A DNA stretch of 64,000 nt from positions 1 through 64,000 of the forward strand of contig RSEH01000002.1 of assembly GCA_006503475.1 (NCBI GenBank). Direction: 5' to 3'. The first letter of the stretch is position 1. Every line of letters starts with the position of its first letter. Positions 1-12,149 of the stretch are shown here, piece by piece. A program made the translations under genes and the position numbers. The stretch is from Stentor roeselii (lineage: Eukaryota; Ciliophora; Heterotrichea; Heterotrichida; Stentoridae). Under the pieces are notes generated by a model, which was not told the DNA's origin, did not search any database, and worked only from the letters and a program-made list of their open reading frames with translations.

Positions 1-520
1 ATATTTTCTCCAGCTTTGAAAAATCTGCTGCTGCTTGAAAATCGTTGCTTGTTCTTTCCTTCTAAGACACTTGAAGACTCCTCTTCTTGTCTCTGGACCT
101 CGCGATAAGAATTGACGGGTTGAGAAGTATTCGAGGCTCTTTTCAACTCCTTCGGCTCTTTTCGCTCCTTCGGCTTCAAAGGCGACTCATTTTTCCTGGT
201 CTTCACCCTAAAAACCCCAGGAGCGAAAGGACTCACATTCTTCCTATTAAAAAATGTTCAACTGACAAAGGAACAATTGGAGCCTTCTCTAAACCTCTCT
301 TTCCTTACATTTTTCCCTGTTTTTTCCCTGATTTTGAACCATTCCCAACCTTTCCAAAGCCTCATCAACTTTTCTCTTCCTTGAAAACTTTTCAGACCTG
401 CCAAGTTTTTCAGGTATTTCAGCAAAAACAAGAAAATCAGCAGGTTTCGGCGTTAAGTCCTGTAAAGTTGTTAAATTCAAGAAGTCTTCATCTTCAGAAG
501 CAATTCTTTGATTATTGCTA
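1..520 (-). pseudogene. Decayed coding remnant, function unknown (runs off the left edge)
   Basis: Read on the minus strand, about 240 to 1 is open and has coding-like composition rich in Lys, Glu, Ser and Arg, for example KPKERKEPKELKRAS. A second minus-strand open stretch lies at 480-289 in another frame. Stops and a frame change separate them, and no 15-base intron joins them cleanly. I recognise no family. It looks like the tail of a dead charged or coiled-coil protein gene, like the other remnants nearby. The call rests only on composition. Confidence 0.3.
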
Positions 521-840
521 AAAACGAAGGCTTACGTAGATTTGAATAAAAGTTGAAGGTCCATAGGATTATATGAAGACAAGAGTTTCACATGGCTTTT
601 CTTTGAACTTAGTCGTTTTCGCCTGCCAGTGCGAATTTTAGAAGTCGGGATATGTCGAGGGACGAAACTTCTTTCGTGGTTTTACAATGAGAGAGCTTTT
701 TGCGTTGTAAGATGACAGGTCAAGTAAAATTCTAAGTCGAAATTGGTTTTAAGTCATTTTTTGAACCAGCCCTCGCCAGTGCTGGAAGATTATAACCCTG
801 ATAAAGTCGTTGCTTATCTTTATCATTGAAAGGAATTCGC

Positions 841-1838
841 ATGTTTAAGGCTAAAGAAGCTATTGAACTTGCGGAAAATCAACTTCATGGATTGCAGGTT
901 AGAAGTATTAATCAGGCACTTATCACTTCTGAAGGCTTTTCTATGGTTTTTAGGTTGAGAGCAGTTTTTTAAAATGGACAACTCGTCAATTAGTTCACTT
1001 TTGGACCTACTTGCAAAGAGGCTAGAGAAGAGGTGAAAGATTCGGTTTTGTATGAAAGGGCGATTAATTTGACGGGGTTTTTTCTGAGTATTTTTATAAA
1101 CATCATGGGAAACAGATTAAGGAAATGAGCTTGAATCTTGTGTCTGATTTGGCTGGATATCTTTATACTTTAAGACTACAAAAATTAATCCTCACCGAAG
1201 AAACCTGCTTAAAATCCGAGCCATTCCGCAGAAGAGGTAACCGAAACATCACCTTGAAGTTCGAACCAAAAGACGAAATCGAAGACGGTATAAACAAGAT
1301 AAACCTCTACAAGAACTTCTTAGAAACCCTAAAAAAAAAGAACAAGGAAGAATAATCCGAAAGCAACAACCTCAAAACTCTCCTCTCTTGCTCGAAACGA
1401 TAGCAAAAACCTTCGACAAATCCCGAAAACATTTAGAAAACGAAGAATGAATAAAATCATTAAAACAAGAACTCGAAAGTAAATCAGGGACTTGTTCCCC
1501 TCAACTCGCTTCTTTTTCTTCCCAAAGGTCCTTCCGAATGAAACTAAAAAAAAAAAAAATTCTCTTCAATCAAAGAGCTTTTAGTGTACCTCGAATCAAG
1601 TCGTCCAAAGATCTGGTTAAAGGTGAAAGACCAACACGAAGGCAATTTTTTCCCAACAATTCGAGTCTCTTCGTCATTGCGCGAGATGATTTTCCGAGAA
1701 ATTTCTCATTCTGAAGTATCTCCAAACAAAAAGCTTTCAAAGCAAGATTCTCAGCTTTCGTTAAATCTGAACCGTTCTCGGTTCAAGACTGATCTTTTAA
1801 AATACGTCGAGTCTGAAAGATTGAAACTGAAAAATTAG
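841..1838 (+). pseudogene. Decayed coiled-coil-type gene, unknown
   Basis: A start at 841 opens MFKAKEAIELAENQLHG and runs to a TAA near 970. Coding-like sequence then resumes in other frames, including a Lys/Glu-rich stretch at 1125-1355 (ending LKKKNKEE) and a Ser/Lys-rich stretch at 1584-1838. At least three breaks are needed to follow the frame. No short GT...AG intron removes them. The composition suggests a helical, coiled-coil cytoskeletal protein, but no domain can be named. Confidence 0.35.
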
Positions 1839-1929
1839 TTGACAACTACTGAAAAAGTGAGAAAAATAGGAAAAAAACTAGGAAAATTCTAGATAAAAAT
1901 ATTTATGGACCGAAAACAAAGGTATCACT

Positions 1930-4194
1930 TTATCACTGACCCTGTGATACCAAAGTGTCTTACTTGTCTCCGTTGACGAAGAGAGTCTTTCGTTCTAAAA
2001 GCACTGAAAGAATAAATGCAAGACTTGTTCAGGGATTAATGAATGTCTTAGTTGTTGGAATAATGCAACATTGACATCTAAGTTATGCCTTTGCGATATT
2101 GGATTCGGCATAATCCATTTACAGGTTTTTGTAACTATTGTGAAGAGCCTTGCCAAGAATGTTCGTTGAATTACTTAGAATGCACCAAATGTAAGGAAAT
2201 TCAGTCTATAGGTTTGAATCACATAAGCAAAAAGTGCGAAGCATGATCCTACCATTTGAACTCAAGTCAATGCGACTCTTGTGACGGAAATTTTTACCTA
2301 AAAGACCATGAATGTTATGAATATTTAAACGTCCCCCAAAATGCTCATAATAGAAAATTGCACAGAATGTATTTCCATTCTTCTCTAATAAACTCAATGT
2401 GTATTTGTGTCAACGAGTTCGGCCTGAACACATCAGGACTCTGTGACAATTGTAAGAATCCCATATTCAAAGACTGTTTGTGAAACCAATTCATTTGTGA
2501 AGAATGTAAAGAAAACGCTACTCTAAATGAAGGGTCTTGCACCTGCAACAACTATTATGAAATAAATTTAAAAAACTGTGAATCCTGTTCAGATCCTCTT
2601 TACAAGACCTTCACAACGACGATCATAACTGCACAATTTATGTGGAAAACACAAAAAGTGGAGTATTTCCTTGTGAATGTGTCGAACATGCATCTTTCAG
2701 CAGTGATTCTAAAAAATGTCTATGTGATAAGGTTATCTACTTGAAAATAACCTTTGCAAGAAATCAACACGTTATTTACAAGCAAGTAACATTAATAAAA
2801 CTGAATTCGATTCAGATTTATGAAGATTCACATTAATCTTAACAGCGAAATTGATACTTCAGTATATCCTCTCTGCTCATATCATAAAAATAACTAAAAA
2901 ACTGGGATTGGTGCTGTTTGTTCATTTACTGATATTATTACTATTAAAATTGCTTTAGGAATTGCATGGACAATCACATCGGTTGATGACTTGGAATTGA
3001 AAGCTGATTATTTTATTAGAAAATCTGGAGTTTCTTTATTGAGTTTTACTGATATTTTAGTTTATCCTACGTATTTGGTTAGTCCTTTTGCACCTGATGC
3101 GGTTATTTCAGGTCATAGCAAGATTTCGTTATGATGCTCGAATGAATTAGTGGAGTTTAATGGTTTTGGATCTACTGAAATCAACTCTGAGACATTTGCT
3201 TATCAAATGTCGGTGAAGGACATGAAGGTCAGCAAGTTCAACCTTCCAAATAAGTGCATCACTAATAACAGAAAGCACCTCACAATAACTCTCTACCTAA
3301 CAGTGACAGACATCTTCACCAATTCAGCCTCCTTCAACAAAACACTATCCATGTACTCAAACAAGATCCTAACAATATCATTCGACACGGGCTCCTCATT
3401 AACAGTAAAGCCATCAACATCCATAAGCCTTCAAGTAACAAAAACAGACTACTGCGGAGTACAAGGTTCATCGAAATTTACCAGGTCATCATCTCCATCA
3501 ATCCTATCAAGTTGCAAGCAAGTCTCTCGAAGTCGTCTTCAATCCCTTCAAAAACCCTTGTCTCAGCATCAAGTCCTTATTTTTTTCAGTCACAGCTTCA
3601 ATATCAAGAGTGACAGAAAGCACTTCAGTGACAATCAACGTAATCAATTCAGACTAGGTCCTTCTTTGGAATCGACCGACTGAAGACGTGTCGAGTTCTT
3701 TGGGGTTCACTACTGAGGCTGTTAAATCGTATGACTCTGACAGTTCAGCTACTGTCTTGAGTTACTCTTGGCTGACTGAACCTGAAAGTGTTTTGGACGG
3801 AGTTACAAGTAATGGGTTCACGATTAGAATTCCTGGGGAAAAGTTTCAGGGATTGAAAAATTTTAGTATTAAGGTCTTTGTTAGTGACTCGGGTAGAAGC
3901 ACAGCTGGAAGTAGCTTTTATAATATTGTGGATGATTTGAATACTTTTATCAAAATGATTGTACCGCTTACGAGAGTTACTGTTAGTAAGCAGTTTACTA
4001 TTCGAACTTCGATTAGTTCGACTACTGGAAGTAGTATTTTGTGGACACAGCTTACGGGACCTGCTGCTTCGTTTGTGCCTAGTAACTTTATATTTATTAG
4101 TTTTGCTGCTGGCGCTTGGAATGCTGGTTCAAGCTATACGTTTCAGAAAGCTGTTGGTTTGTTTCAGTTACCGAATCATCAGGAAAATATCTAA
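1930..4194 (+). pseudogene. Decayed Cys-rich / REJ (PKD-like) surface receptor gene
   Basis: From about 1930 to 2740 the translation shows repeated Cys pairs of the furin/EGF-like type (CNYCEEPCQECS, CDSCDGNFYLKDHECYE, CEECKENATLNEGSCTC). From about 2930 to 4190 it becomes a Ser/Thr-rich beta-sandwich region. This contains SYDSDSSATVLSYSWL, close to the SYDPDS...LSYSW signature of REJ/PKD extracellular modules. Cys-rich plus REJ receptors are a large family in ciliates. The frame is broken by TGA at about 2244, 2481 and 3133, a TAG near 3655, and at least two frame changes, so this copy looks dead. A membrane segment was not found, so the 3' part is probably lost. Family assignment is fair; inactivity is well supported. 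Confidence 0.6.
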
Positions 4195-5820
4195 GGTCCT
4201 ACACAAGTATAACAACAAATCTTCCTCCTTCCTGTTTGAGTCAATAAATACCTTGAACATTTAAAATAGCTCAGTTCTTTTAATACTTCGGTTAAGTAAT
4301 TAATAATCCCAAAAGAGTTATTAAAAATAATTGTTTTATTCGAAGAGTATTTGTGGGCATCGAGTCTTTTAGTTAAATAAAAGAATAGGATTAATGAATT
4401 AAGATTTTATGGATTTTCTTGGATTTTAGAAAGACTTGAAAAGGTTAAAGAGGATTTACCATAAAATCATTAGATTTGATAAGGGCCTTGGTGATAAAGA
4501 GTTTATTTCAAAGATCTTTTAAAAGGGAGGAAGAAAGTTGGATGGTTGAAAATTTATGGAATATGGATTTCTTTCAGGAACGATGAGACACTTTTTTTTG
4601 ATGAGGTTTAAATAAAATTTTTAGGATTTTTAATTTAACTTGATGGAGATTTATAATAGATAGAGAATAATTTTATATTAAGTTTAGAATGATCTGCTTA
4701 AATTGTTTAGTTAAGATAATCAAAACCGGGACTTTTTCGGGTCGATAAAAAATTGCATTACTTAAAAATATTAAAGCGATAAACTTTTAGTTATATAAAT
4801 GGTGTTATATAGAATAAATTTTAGAGTGATTTATGCTATTTTTATTAATAGTAATCCTCATGTTTGATATAATATATGATAGATTTTGAGATTTATAATC
4901 GCCAGAGCTCTGCATATTTTCGAGTGATAGTTTTAATATAAAGTTAATAATAATTAATCCAAATCAGTACATTTTTTCAGGATTATAAGCAACTCAATAA
5001 AGAAAATTCCTTGTTAAATAATCTTAAAAGTACTGAACCAATAATCAAATCACTCTCTTCCTAAAAGTAATCCTATTTCAATCATTAATTTGAATTATTA
5101 ATAAAAACACTAATTCTAATTAAAAAGGATATCATAGATTGTAAAAATATTCAAGAGGCATGAACATTTAATCATCTCTCAATAATCTCTGAATTCAATA
5201 AAAAGATATAAAAAAGTGGATTTAATTTATTAACTTTAATTATAGAATATACTTTTCACATCCAGGTTTAGGGATGCAAATTAAAGATAATAAATATCTT
5301 TTCTAATACTCTTTGTCATTTTAGATATTTTACGCTATTAAATCTGCACAATTTGAAGTTGTCTAGAGAAAATCTTAGTTTAGCAAGTACTGACTTAACA
5401 ATAAGTGCCCAATCAAATTAAATTATTATATTATAATATTAGGAAATTGTTTAAGCCTCTTAGATTTAAGCTACTTGAGAAAGTAGACTGTATGAAAAGT
5501 GAATATAATTCATGAACCTTGTTAAGCGAATTTTTTATTTGAATAACTTTTTTAATTATGAATCTTCTGGAATATATTGGATTTTATCAACAAATAAAAA
5601 AGTAAAAGCTATTTCATATAAAGTGTGTATCAAGGGTTTAATTGTGATTTTGTTGTGAAAATGAACATTTTATAGTTTTGAAACTCTCAGAATGTTTATT
5701 AATTTAAAATTTAAGATAATATAAAAAATCTAGCAGAGTGTCAATCATGGCACGATTCTGTTCTATTACCCAGCCACTTGAAGGGAGTGAATAAACTAAA
5801 ACTTTATACATCCTTCCAAC
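4195..5820. other. AT-rich non-coding stretch
   Basis: No open frame of note, no recognisable protein remnant, no tRNA-like structure and no clear tandem repeat. The base composition is more AT-rich than the remnants on either side. It may hold decayed sequence beyond recognition. Confidence 0.5.
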
Positions 5821-5829
5821 TTTTCTAGC

Positions 5830-6385
5830 AAATGAAGTCCTACTCAAATAACAACTACACCCCAGGTTTTTATTTTACAGAACACGGCAGCATGTACATC
5901 CTATTTTACAGAGGAAAAGTGATAATTACGATTGGACCTAATTGTAATAACTAAAAAGGGCCCATTCTGTTATTCTTCAATCTTTTGATACTTGCCATTC
6001 ATCTTGTGCTATTCTTCGCACTTTTAAAAGACTTTCCACTCTTAAGATAAACATCTACTATTTCATTCACTTTTCTTCAGTTCAGCTTCCTTTCCTGTGG
6101 CTTAAAAGACCCAGTAGTCCTTTTCCCTAGTATGGACATAGAAATGAATCAAAATAAATTTTGTTATTATGCGGAGCTGACCGATCTGAACATCACTGTA
6201 ACGTTTGTGATGTTTGCATTTAAGGACATGATCATCACCGCGGTTTTGTAGTGAAGTGTATTGGAAAAGGAAATATCAGAGAATTTTACACTCTTTTAAT
6301 GGAGTCTTTACTAGGAGTAGCCTGTTATATATCATCAGCTCCATCATTTCTATTTTTAACAAGAGGTTCCTAGGAGTTGTGTAAG
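5830..6385 (+). pseudogene. DHHC palmitoyltransferase pseudogene (C-terminal half of the core)
   Basis: DHHC enzymes transfer palmitate to Cys of membrane-associated proteins. Around 6150-6275 two frames together give the family's zinc-finger core: KFCYYAELTD, then RSEHHCNVCDVCI, a stop, then GHDHHRGFVVKCIGKGN. The family pattern is C-x2-C-x(9)-HC-x2-C-x4-DHHC-x5-C. Here the catalytic Cys of DHHC has become Arg (DHHR), an in-frame TAA precedes GHDHH, and there is a frameshift near 6180. Hydrophobic segments typical of the flanking membrane helices occur at about 5965-6060 and 6270-6370 (YTLLMESLLGVACYIS). Loss of the catalytic Cys and the breaks argue that this copy is dead. It converges on the DMAP1-like remnant on the other strand. 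Confidence 0.75.
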
Positions 6386-6586
6386 TACTTTTTAAATTAT
6401 TCATAGGAACAATAGTTTGTTTATTCGATTGAAAATTTTGAATTTTAAGTCCATCACTTTTCGCCTGCATAGTCAGGTGTTAAGCAACTTTAAGACTCTG
6501 ATTAACAAAGTTGTTACTTTTCTTAACCTGATTATTTTCCGCTTCTCGAATTCGATTTTCTAATTTTTTTTTCATTTTCCTTTTAT

Positions 6587-7526
6587 TCATATTTTTCTTA
6601 AGATAAAGTAGAATAAAAGTTCTTTTCTCAAATTAGTATAAAGGCCAATAACCTCAGAAGTAGGTATGGGTCTATCAGGAATCAATAAATCTTTCAAAAA
6701 ACTTTCAATTTTCTTCTGTTGTCTTTGTGGCAGGGCAGGCTGATAAAGTTGTGCACTTCTAAGACTAGGCCCTTTCATAAGTTCCTTTTGATTCTGATTC
6801 CATTCTTGAATTCAATTTCTTCAGAGTTATTCGACATGAGTTTTTCAAAGACCTTCATTTCTTTTTCTTCCTTTTTAATGCGAATTTCAAGTTTTCTAGC
6901 CTCTTCACAAAGTGCTTTTTTTCTTCATTCTCAAAAAAGTACTTTTCAATGAGAGTTTTTATTTTTTTCTCATAATTTGCATTATAAGGAAGTGTGATGA
7001 TAGGATGAGGATTCATACTTCTCAACAGAAGCATATCTCTACACAAAGAATAAAACCTTTCTTTTAAGTCCTCAACACTCAGAGTTGGGTACTTCAAGCC
7101 ATACCTGTCTCGAATCACAATAAACCTCAAGTCAAAAGTTTAGCAAAGGTCCCAAAAGTAGTCAGTTTCTTCTTTTGTTCAACTGGATTATGCTGAACTT
7201 TAAGATATTCCTCTTCTTTATAAGTGATCATCTCAATGTTCTTATTAATTTCGCCAACGATTAGTCTTCAGTATCTGGCACTTTCCTCCAGTGACTCAGA
7301 AGAAGACAGTCTTGCCTTGCAGGGTTCGTGAAAGAAGACCATGACTATTTTTCAGTCAATTTGCTGTCATTTCGCTTTTCTTTCAGACCTTTCAGAATTT
7401 TCTTGAAAAATGAAGGCTTTATTGCGGGATGTCTCCAGTCAATCTGATGATTTCGCGGCTTATGACCTCGTTTTTACTTTTCGAGTCATTTCTTGAGTTT
7501 CCAAGAATATCTTTCACGTCTTCCAT
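6587..7526 (-). pseudogene. DMAP1: DMAP1/SWC4 (SWR1/NuA4 subunit) pseudogene
   Basis: DMAP1 (yeast Swc4) belongs to the SWR1 remodeler and NuA4 acetyltransferase complexes. Reading down from a start at 7526 the family order is visible: MEDVKDILGNSRND, the block SWSSFTNPARQDCLLLSHW, YKEEEYLKVQHNP, TKEETDYFWDLC, TFDLRFIVIRDRYGL, VEDLKERFYSLCRDML, a basic helix, and LYQPALPQRQQKKIESFLKD followed by PIPTSEVIGLYTNLRKEL. These match the SANT-like and C-terminal DMAP1 regions closely. The frame is broken by several stops (TAA after GDIPQ, TAG before SWSS, TAA in DLC-TFDL, TGA before KGPSL) and by frameshifts, one in an A-run near 6914. The Trp that normally precedes TKEETD is a TGA. A C-terminal tail may continue to about 6276. 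Confidence 0.85.
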
Positions 7527-7539
7527 TTATTCAGTATGA

Positions 7540-8542
7540 TCAGATAGTTTTAATTGAAGACTTGAGGCCCATAGCTCCAGGTATGAAGAATTCTGAAATT
7601 TTGAAGAGAATAAAGGCTGCTTCGATGTGCAACTTTGTAATTTTCTTGGATTTTAACATGCTCTGATCAGCGTATTCACCTGTAAAAAAACCTGGAAAGG
7701 ATAAAGGGCTTTGTTGGTTTCTATCTTTATTTTCCTTAATCAACCTGCTTGCTTTTATGTCGTTTACCAACTTATGCACCAGGGCGAAATGAGCGCCATG
7801 TGCAAAAGCAGAGTCTTGATCGGAATCAGACAATAAAGCAATTCCTTGACAGACGTAGGCGAGGATTGAAACATTTTCTAGTTAAATCCTTCTTAAAAAA
7901 TTTGAGCTCTGGTCACTTTCGGGAGTACCTGAAAAATTATACCTCGAGAAGTTTTGAACTATCACACATAACAACTGAATAAGCCGAAGGTTGTCAATTG
8001 TGCAACATAAAATAGCAGCATTTGAAATCATGAAGTCCAAAGATTTTCCTTTTCAACAAAAATCTTACTTTCATTCAAATCTTTATTTTTTCTATGATTT
8101 GAATGCAAAACTGAACCAAAGTAAGTCATTTCGATTACTTGTGAAAAAGTTTCATGATCTTTTCAGATCCCTCCACAGGCTTTCGCGACAAGAAGCATTG
8201 TTTTCGCGTGGAAGTTTTTTTATGGCTGCTTTCAAAGTACTTGTTGATTTTTTCTAGGGTCTTCAAATCGATTTTCAACTAAATTGAACTTACTGACTGG
8301 CAGATATGTTCTTTGATGTCGCAAACAAAAGATTGTAGAAATTTGTTGAGTTTTTCAAGGTTTTTATTCAAGGAAACTGTAGAAACTTTGATTTTTTTGG
8401 CAGAGCTGAGATTATCAAGCTTGAAAAAAGGATGACTTGACAAGTTGTTTTGACTGCTAAGAATGCATTTTCTTGAGAGGCTAAAAACCGGGCTTTTTTC
8501 CTCAGTTTTAACGATAGAAGCGACAACAGCTGGTTTCTGCAA
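7540..8542 (-). pseudogene. Unrecognised decayed gene upstream of the DMAP1 remnant
   Basis: The minus strand carries two good open stretches, 8542-8279 and 7833-7540, with coding-like but unrecognised sequence. Examples are KIKVSTVSLNKNLEKLNKF and ALVHKLVNDIKASRLIKENK. Between them the same strand still reads as protein in fragments (FSRYNFSGTPESD) with several stops. The last stop lies only 13 bases before the DMAP1 remnant start on the same strand, the spacing seen between intact genes of this window. No function can be given. Confidence 0.4.
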
Positions 8543-8559
8543 ATAAGTTATCCCAGGTC

Positions 8560-9400
8560 TCCTTTAAATTAATTGTATTACATCCATTATATTACCATAC
8601 TATAAGAATAATTTTATATTTTCTCTTTACTTATTTTTAAAGTCATCACTGTCATATTTTCTTTATTTCTTGCTTGTTGATCAGCAATCCTTAACTCTAC
8701 TTATCAACAAGTTTACAATCTAATATAATATATATCTTTAGTAGAAGAACCACCATTTCATATTCAGTTAATACATAATATTACATACCTTCTCATAGAT
8801 CTCCGTATATAGACATAAACCAACCAATTAAGTCAAATTTATGTATATTAATAAAAAGGTAGAATGCAAGACATGATTGTCTATTTATATCTTATTTGGT
8901 CTTCTCCCTAAAATTCCATGAAATAATTAATTTTAATCCATCTGTATATGTAAAGTCGGGGGCTATGGTGCAGATTTCAAGGGTGTCACATTCGAAGCAA
9001 GTTCACCATATTTCTCCATTATATAAAGATTTTCTATTAATCGATGATGAATCTGTATGCAGTTATCAATAAATATTAATATTTCAAATTCATAATTGCT
9101 GTTAAATTGCTTATATACAATAAATAATATATTAATATATTGCTGAACACTCTCATTTGTAATTATGAATCCAGTGGCAGAGTCATCTGCTTAAACTATG
9201 GCAAGGAATATTAATTTCATTATATGTTCTTCATCTGTATTCTCAGTTTCGTCAAAATTTTATCAGCTAAGCTATAACTTACATAAGATTTATATCTAGG
9301 AAGATAGGTTCTCAATCTATCTATAGAATCATCACTATCATCATATTTATTATTTTTAAGATTGTCTATCCTGCTCAATTCCTTACTATAATTTTTTTCT
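8560..9400. other. AT-rich stretch, nothing recognised
   Basis: Very AT-rich with dense stops in all frames. There is no protein signature, RNA gene or repeat that I could support. Confidence 0.45.
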
Positions 9401-10020
9401 AATAATATAATGCCTCTAATACACTGTAATGATTCATAAACGTTTCGAATTTCACATTCTGATTAGCATAGTCTTTAAATCATCATAAATCAAACCCTTG
9501 AGTACTTATTGGTCTTTGTCGAAGAAAATTCCATAGCTAAGAAACCTATCTTTTAAAGTTTTTTAAAAGTTCTTTGAATATTCTCATATATCTAGTTTAT
9601 CAAACCTCAACATTTTTAATTAACATTTCCTCTGGATTCTCGAAACAATATTATAATCAACCATAATAGCAGTAAATTCCAATTTTTTGCTTTCATCCCA
9701 GGGTATCTAATTAGAAATAAATAATTTACCTGGAATACTAGTACTTGGTCTCGAAAGAGTCTTTCTTCGCTCATTAAGATATGGTTTTTCTCCTGGAAAT
9801 TTAAATTATAGGTATGTTTTTATTTTTAATTTTCGAGTTTATAATGATTCCTCTAATATAACATTAAATGCTATCTTGCTATCATATTCCCTATTTCCAC
9901 CACATGGTCTTGGTCTAGATCTATCTAATCCACCTACTTCTTCTTTTTTCTTTCTCTCTTTCAAGAGCACAAGCATCTTTTCATTATGGTATCCACTTTG
10001 ATTAGGATGACCAAATTTTT
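9400..10020 (-). pseudogene. Decayed coding remnant, unknown
   Basis: On the minus strand from about 10020 downward, protein-like segments appear between stops: KFGHPNQSGYHNEKMLVLLK, GGLDRSRPRPCGGNREYDSK, FPGEKPYLNERRKTLSRPST and WDESKKLEFTAIMVDYN. These are less biased than the surrounding AT-rich DNA and keep one general direction. Many stops interrupt them. I do not recognise the family. Confidence 0.3.
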
Positions 10021-10305
10021 TAGATCCCTGCTAACTACGAAAAGAAGAATATATGAAATTGATTTTGATCTAAGTCACGAAGTCAATTAGCTGTATCTTC
10101 TATATGTTTTCATCATCACAACTACCCATAAACAAATCCTAAAATTACCCCTAATTTTTTTTAAGATTGATTCTGTATTATTTTATATTAACCGTGTATT
10201 AAATGAGAATTGAGTTCTAAATATGATTAATATAATTTGATAATCAAATTTTATATACTATATATTCATGTTTGTTGTTATGATTTGCTTTTATAGTATA
10301 AACAC

Positions 10306-11110
10306 TTGAATCATAATACTAGATTATATCTGCAATTGCTCCGCTCACATATAAATCAACTGCAGCCTATTATAAACGAAGTTCTTAAAAAGATCAAACT
10401 CATTTATGATAAAGTATCCCAACAGCATTTTAACGAAAATATCAAGATCAACTTATGTCAACAGCTTCTTGAAATCAAGCACTCAAGCCTAAAGAGATAT
10501 TTTAGAGTTATGCAGTTCAGCAAGGTTCCAAATGATAAGTGAGCAGTCAGAAATTTTATAATGCGGGACATTTCTAGCCTTCTGCAAGAAATTCTCAATA
10601 TTTTACTTAAAAAAGAAGGAAAAACTGACAAAACGAAGCGAATTTACTCAGATTTTCAAAAAACACGCAATCCTGAACCCTTTTATGATATTTAAGCAGT
10701 TTCTTCAAGTGATAGACTTGATTTCTCAGATATTTTCAACGAAGAGAACGATTTCTTAGGTTTGAAAATTTCGGTTTCGCTGCATAAGACAGAAAAGTCT
10801 TATTTTAGAAGGACTTAAAATCACTGATGTGAGTATGATCAGAAAAAGAATGAAACCTTTCAATATCCAGACTAGTGGAAAACTTCTGCATCGAAGACTT
10901 GAGTCCGAACGAGGGTTTAAATTAAAGTGGATTCAATGTGAGCAGAAAGCCTCAAAATATCATTTTTATAGTCGTAATTGACTGAAGAATAGAAGTGGTA
11001 GTTGCTTGTCTATGAATCATAGGAAGACTGAAGGGAGCAAGAATTTGGTTAGGACTCAAAGACACTTTAGGCTAATAAGGACGGAATTGTATGGGTTTCA
11101 GAATTTTTGT
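10306..11110 (+). pseudogene. Decayed gene, weakly like Mediator subunit 14
   Basis: An open frame at 10306-10542 reads as amphipathic helices (YLQLLRSHINQLQPIINEVL, INLCQQLLEIKHSSLKRYFR). It continues past a TGA into AVRNFIMRDISSLLQEILNI and then, after a frame change near 10800, into ILEGLKITDVSMIRKRMKPF. The helical N-terminal pattern, with a conserved-looking 'LLxxxxxxLxRYxRVxQF' segment, recalls the MED14 N-terminal domain, but the match is weak and by eye. Stops and frameshifts indicate a dead copy. It could equally be another helical protein. Confidence 0.3.
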
Positions 11111-11690
11111 TAGTCAGCCCAATTAGAAATTTTACTCAGGTTGATTAATTAGAATCTTTGATATTTGATCTTTGTGGGAATGCTTGACTTACTTCTTATA
11201 GATTGATTAAATTTTCAAAATATTTATAGTTTAATTGTAAAATCAATAGAAATTTAGAAATCTTTTAAATAAAACAATATCATAAAAAAATCTGCTACTC
11301 TTCTAATAATTGAAACAAAAACTCTTCATTTAATTTTATCAAGCTATAAAAATTTAAAATAAAATGGCTAAATTTTTAAATTTTTCTCTAAAACACCGTC
11401 CAAACCATGCTAGCTATTTTTCCGAACCTTAACTGAACTTCATCCATCCATAAATTCTCCAAACCCATTCAAGTATATTTTTTAAAAACGAAAAGAAAAT
11501 TACAAACATTGAACCTCTTAAAAAAAGCTTGATTTCTCTCAGCTTTGTCATATATTGCACAAAGAAACTTTCTGAATAACTTGAAGTCCTTCCCTCGTAT
11601 TTAATTCCAATAGCCTTAATAAAAAGTAAAAATTTGAGTTCTCTCTAGACCAAGCAACGTGAACTTTTGAATTTAACCCTAGCGATATTA
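11111..11690. other. AT-rich stretch, nothing recognised
   Basis: No long frame and no protein signature. It separates the helical remnant from the Ser/Thr/Glu repeat gene. Confidence 0.4.
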
Positions 11691-11719
11691 GGTGTCGTAA
11701 ATTCAGATATCAACAGATA

Positions 11720-11990
11720 ATACAAAGAATCAGGATCAACTGAAACTATTTTAGGATCAATTGAAAGTAAATTAGAGTCAAATGAAAGTATATCAGAATC
11801 AACTGAAACTACTTCAGAGTGAACTGAAAGTACATCAGGATCGACTGAAACTACTTCTCAATCAACAGAAAGTACATCAGAGTCAACTGAAACTGCTTTA
11901 GTATCGACTGAAGTTACTTTAGGATCAACTGAAAGTACTTCACAATCAACCGAAAGTACTATAGAATCAACCGAAACTAGTTCAGAATGT
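11720..11990 (+). repeat. 21-base tandem repeat (7-residue STE motif)
   Basis: Imperfect direct repeats of a 21-base unit, consensus tcaactgaaagtacttcaga plus one base. Substitutions vary between units while the register is kept. It lies inside the decayed surface protein gene. Confidence 0.75.
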
Positions 11991-12149
11991 TGTATTGTAC
12001 TTTAAAAGAAGCTGAAACAGACTCTGCTTAAAGTACTTCAGAATTTTAGTGAAAGCTTCTCAGTTATAATGGTAGCTTATTCGCAAAAAATGAATGAAAA
12101 TTTGAATATAATTTTTTAATGGTTTCATCTTCAACTGAATCACAATCAT

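Noticed and set aside
2030-4194. TGA as a Trp codon (Blepharisma-type code)
   Set aside because: TAA, TAG and frameshifts occur in the same remnants, TGA also replaces Ser, Glu and Val codons in the repeat gene, and Trp is TGG throughout the intact genes.
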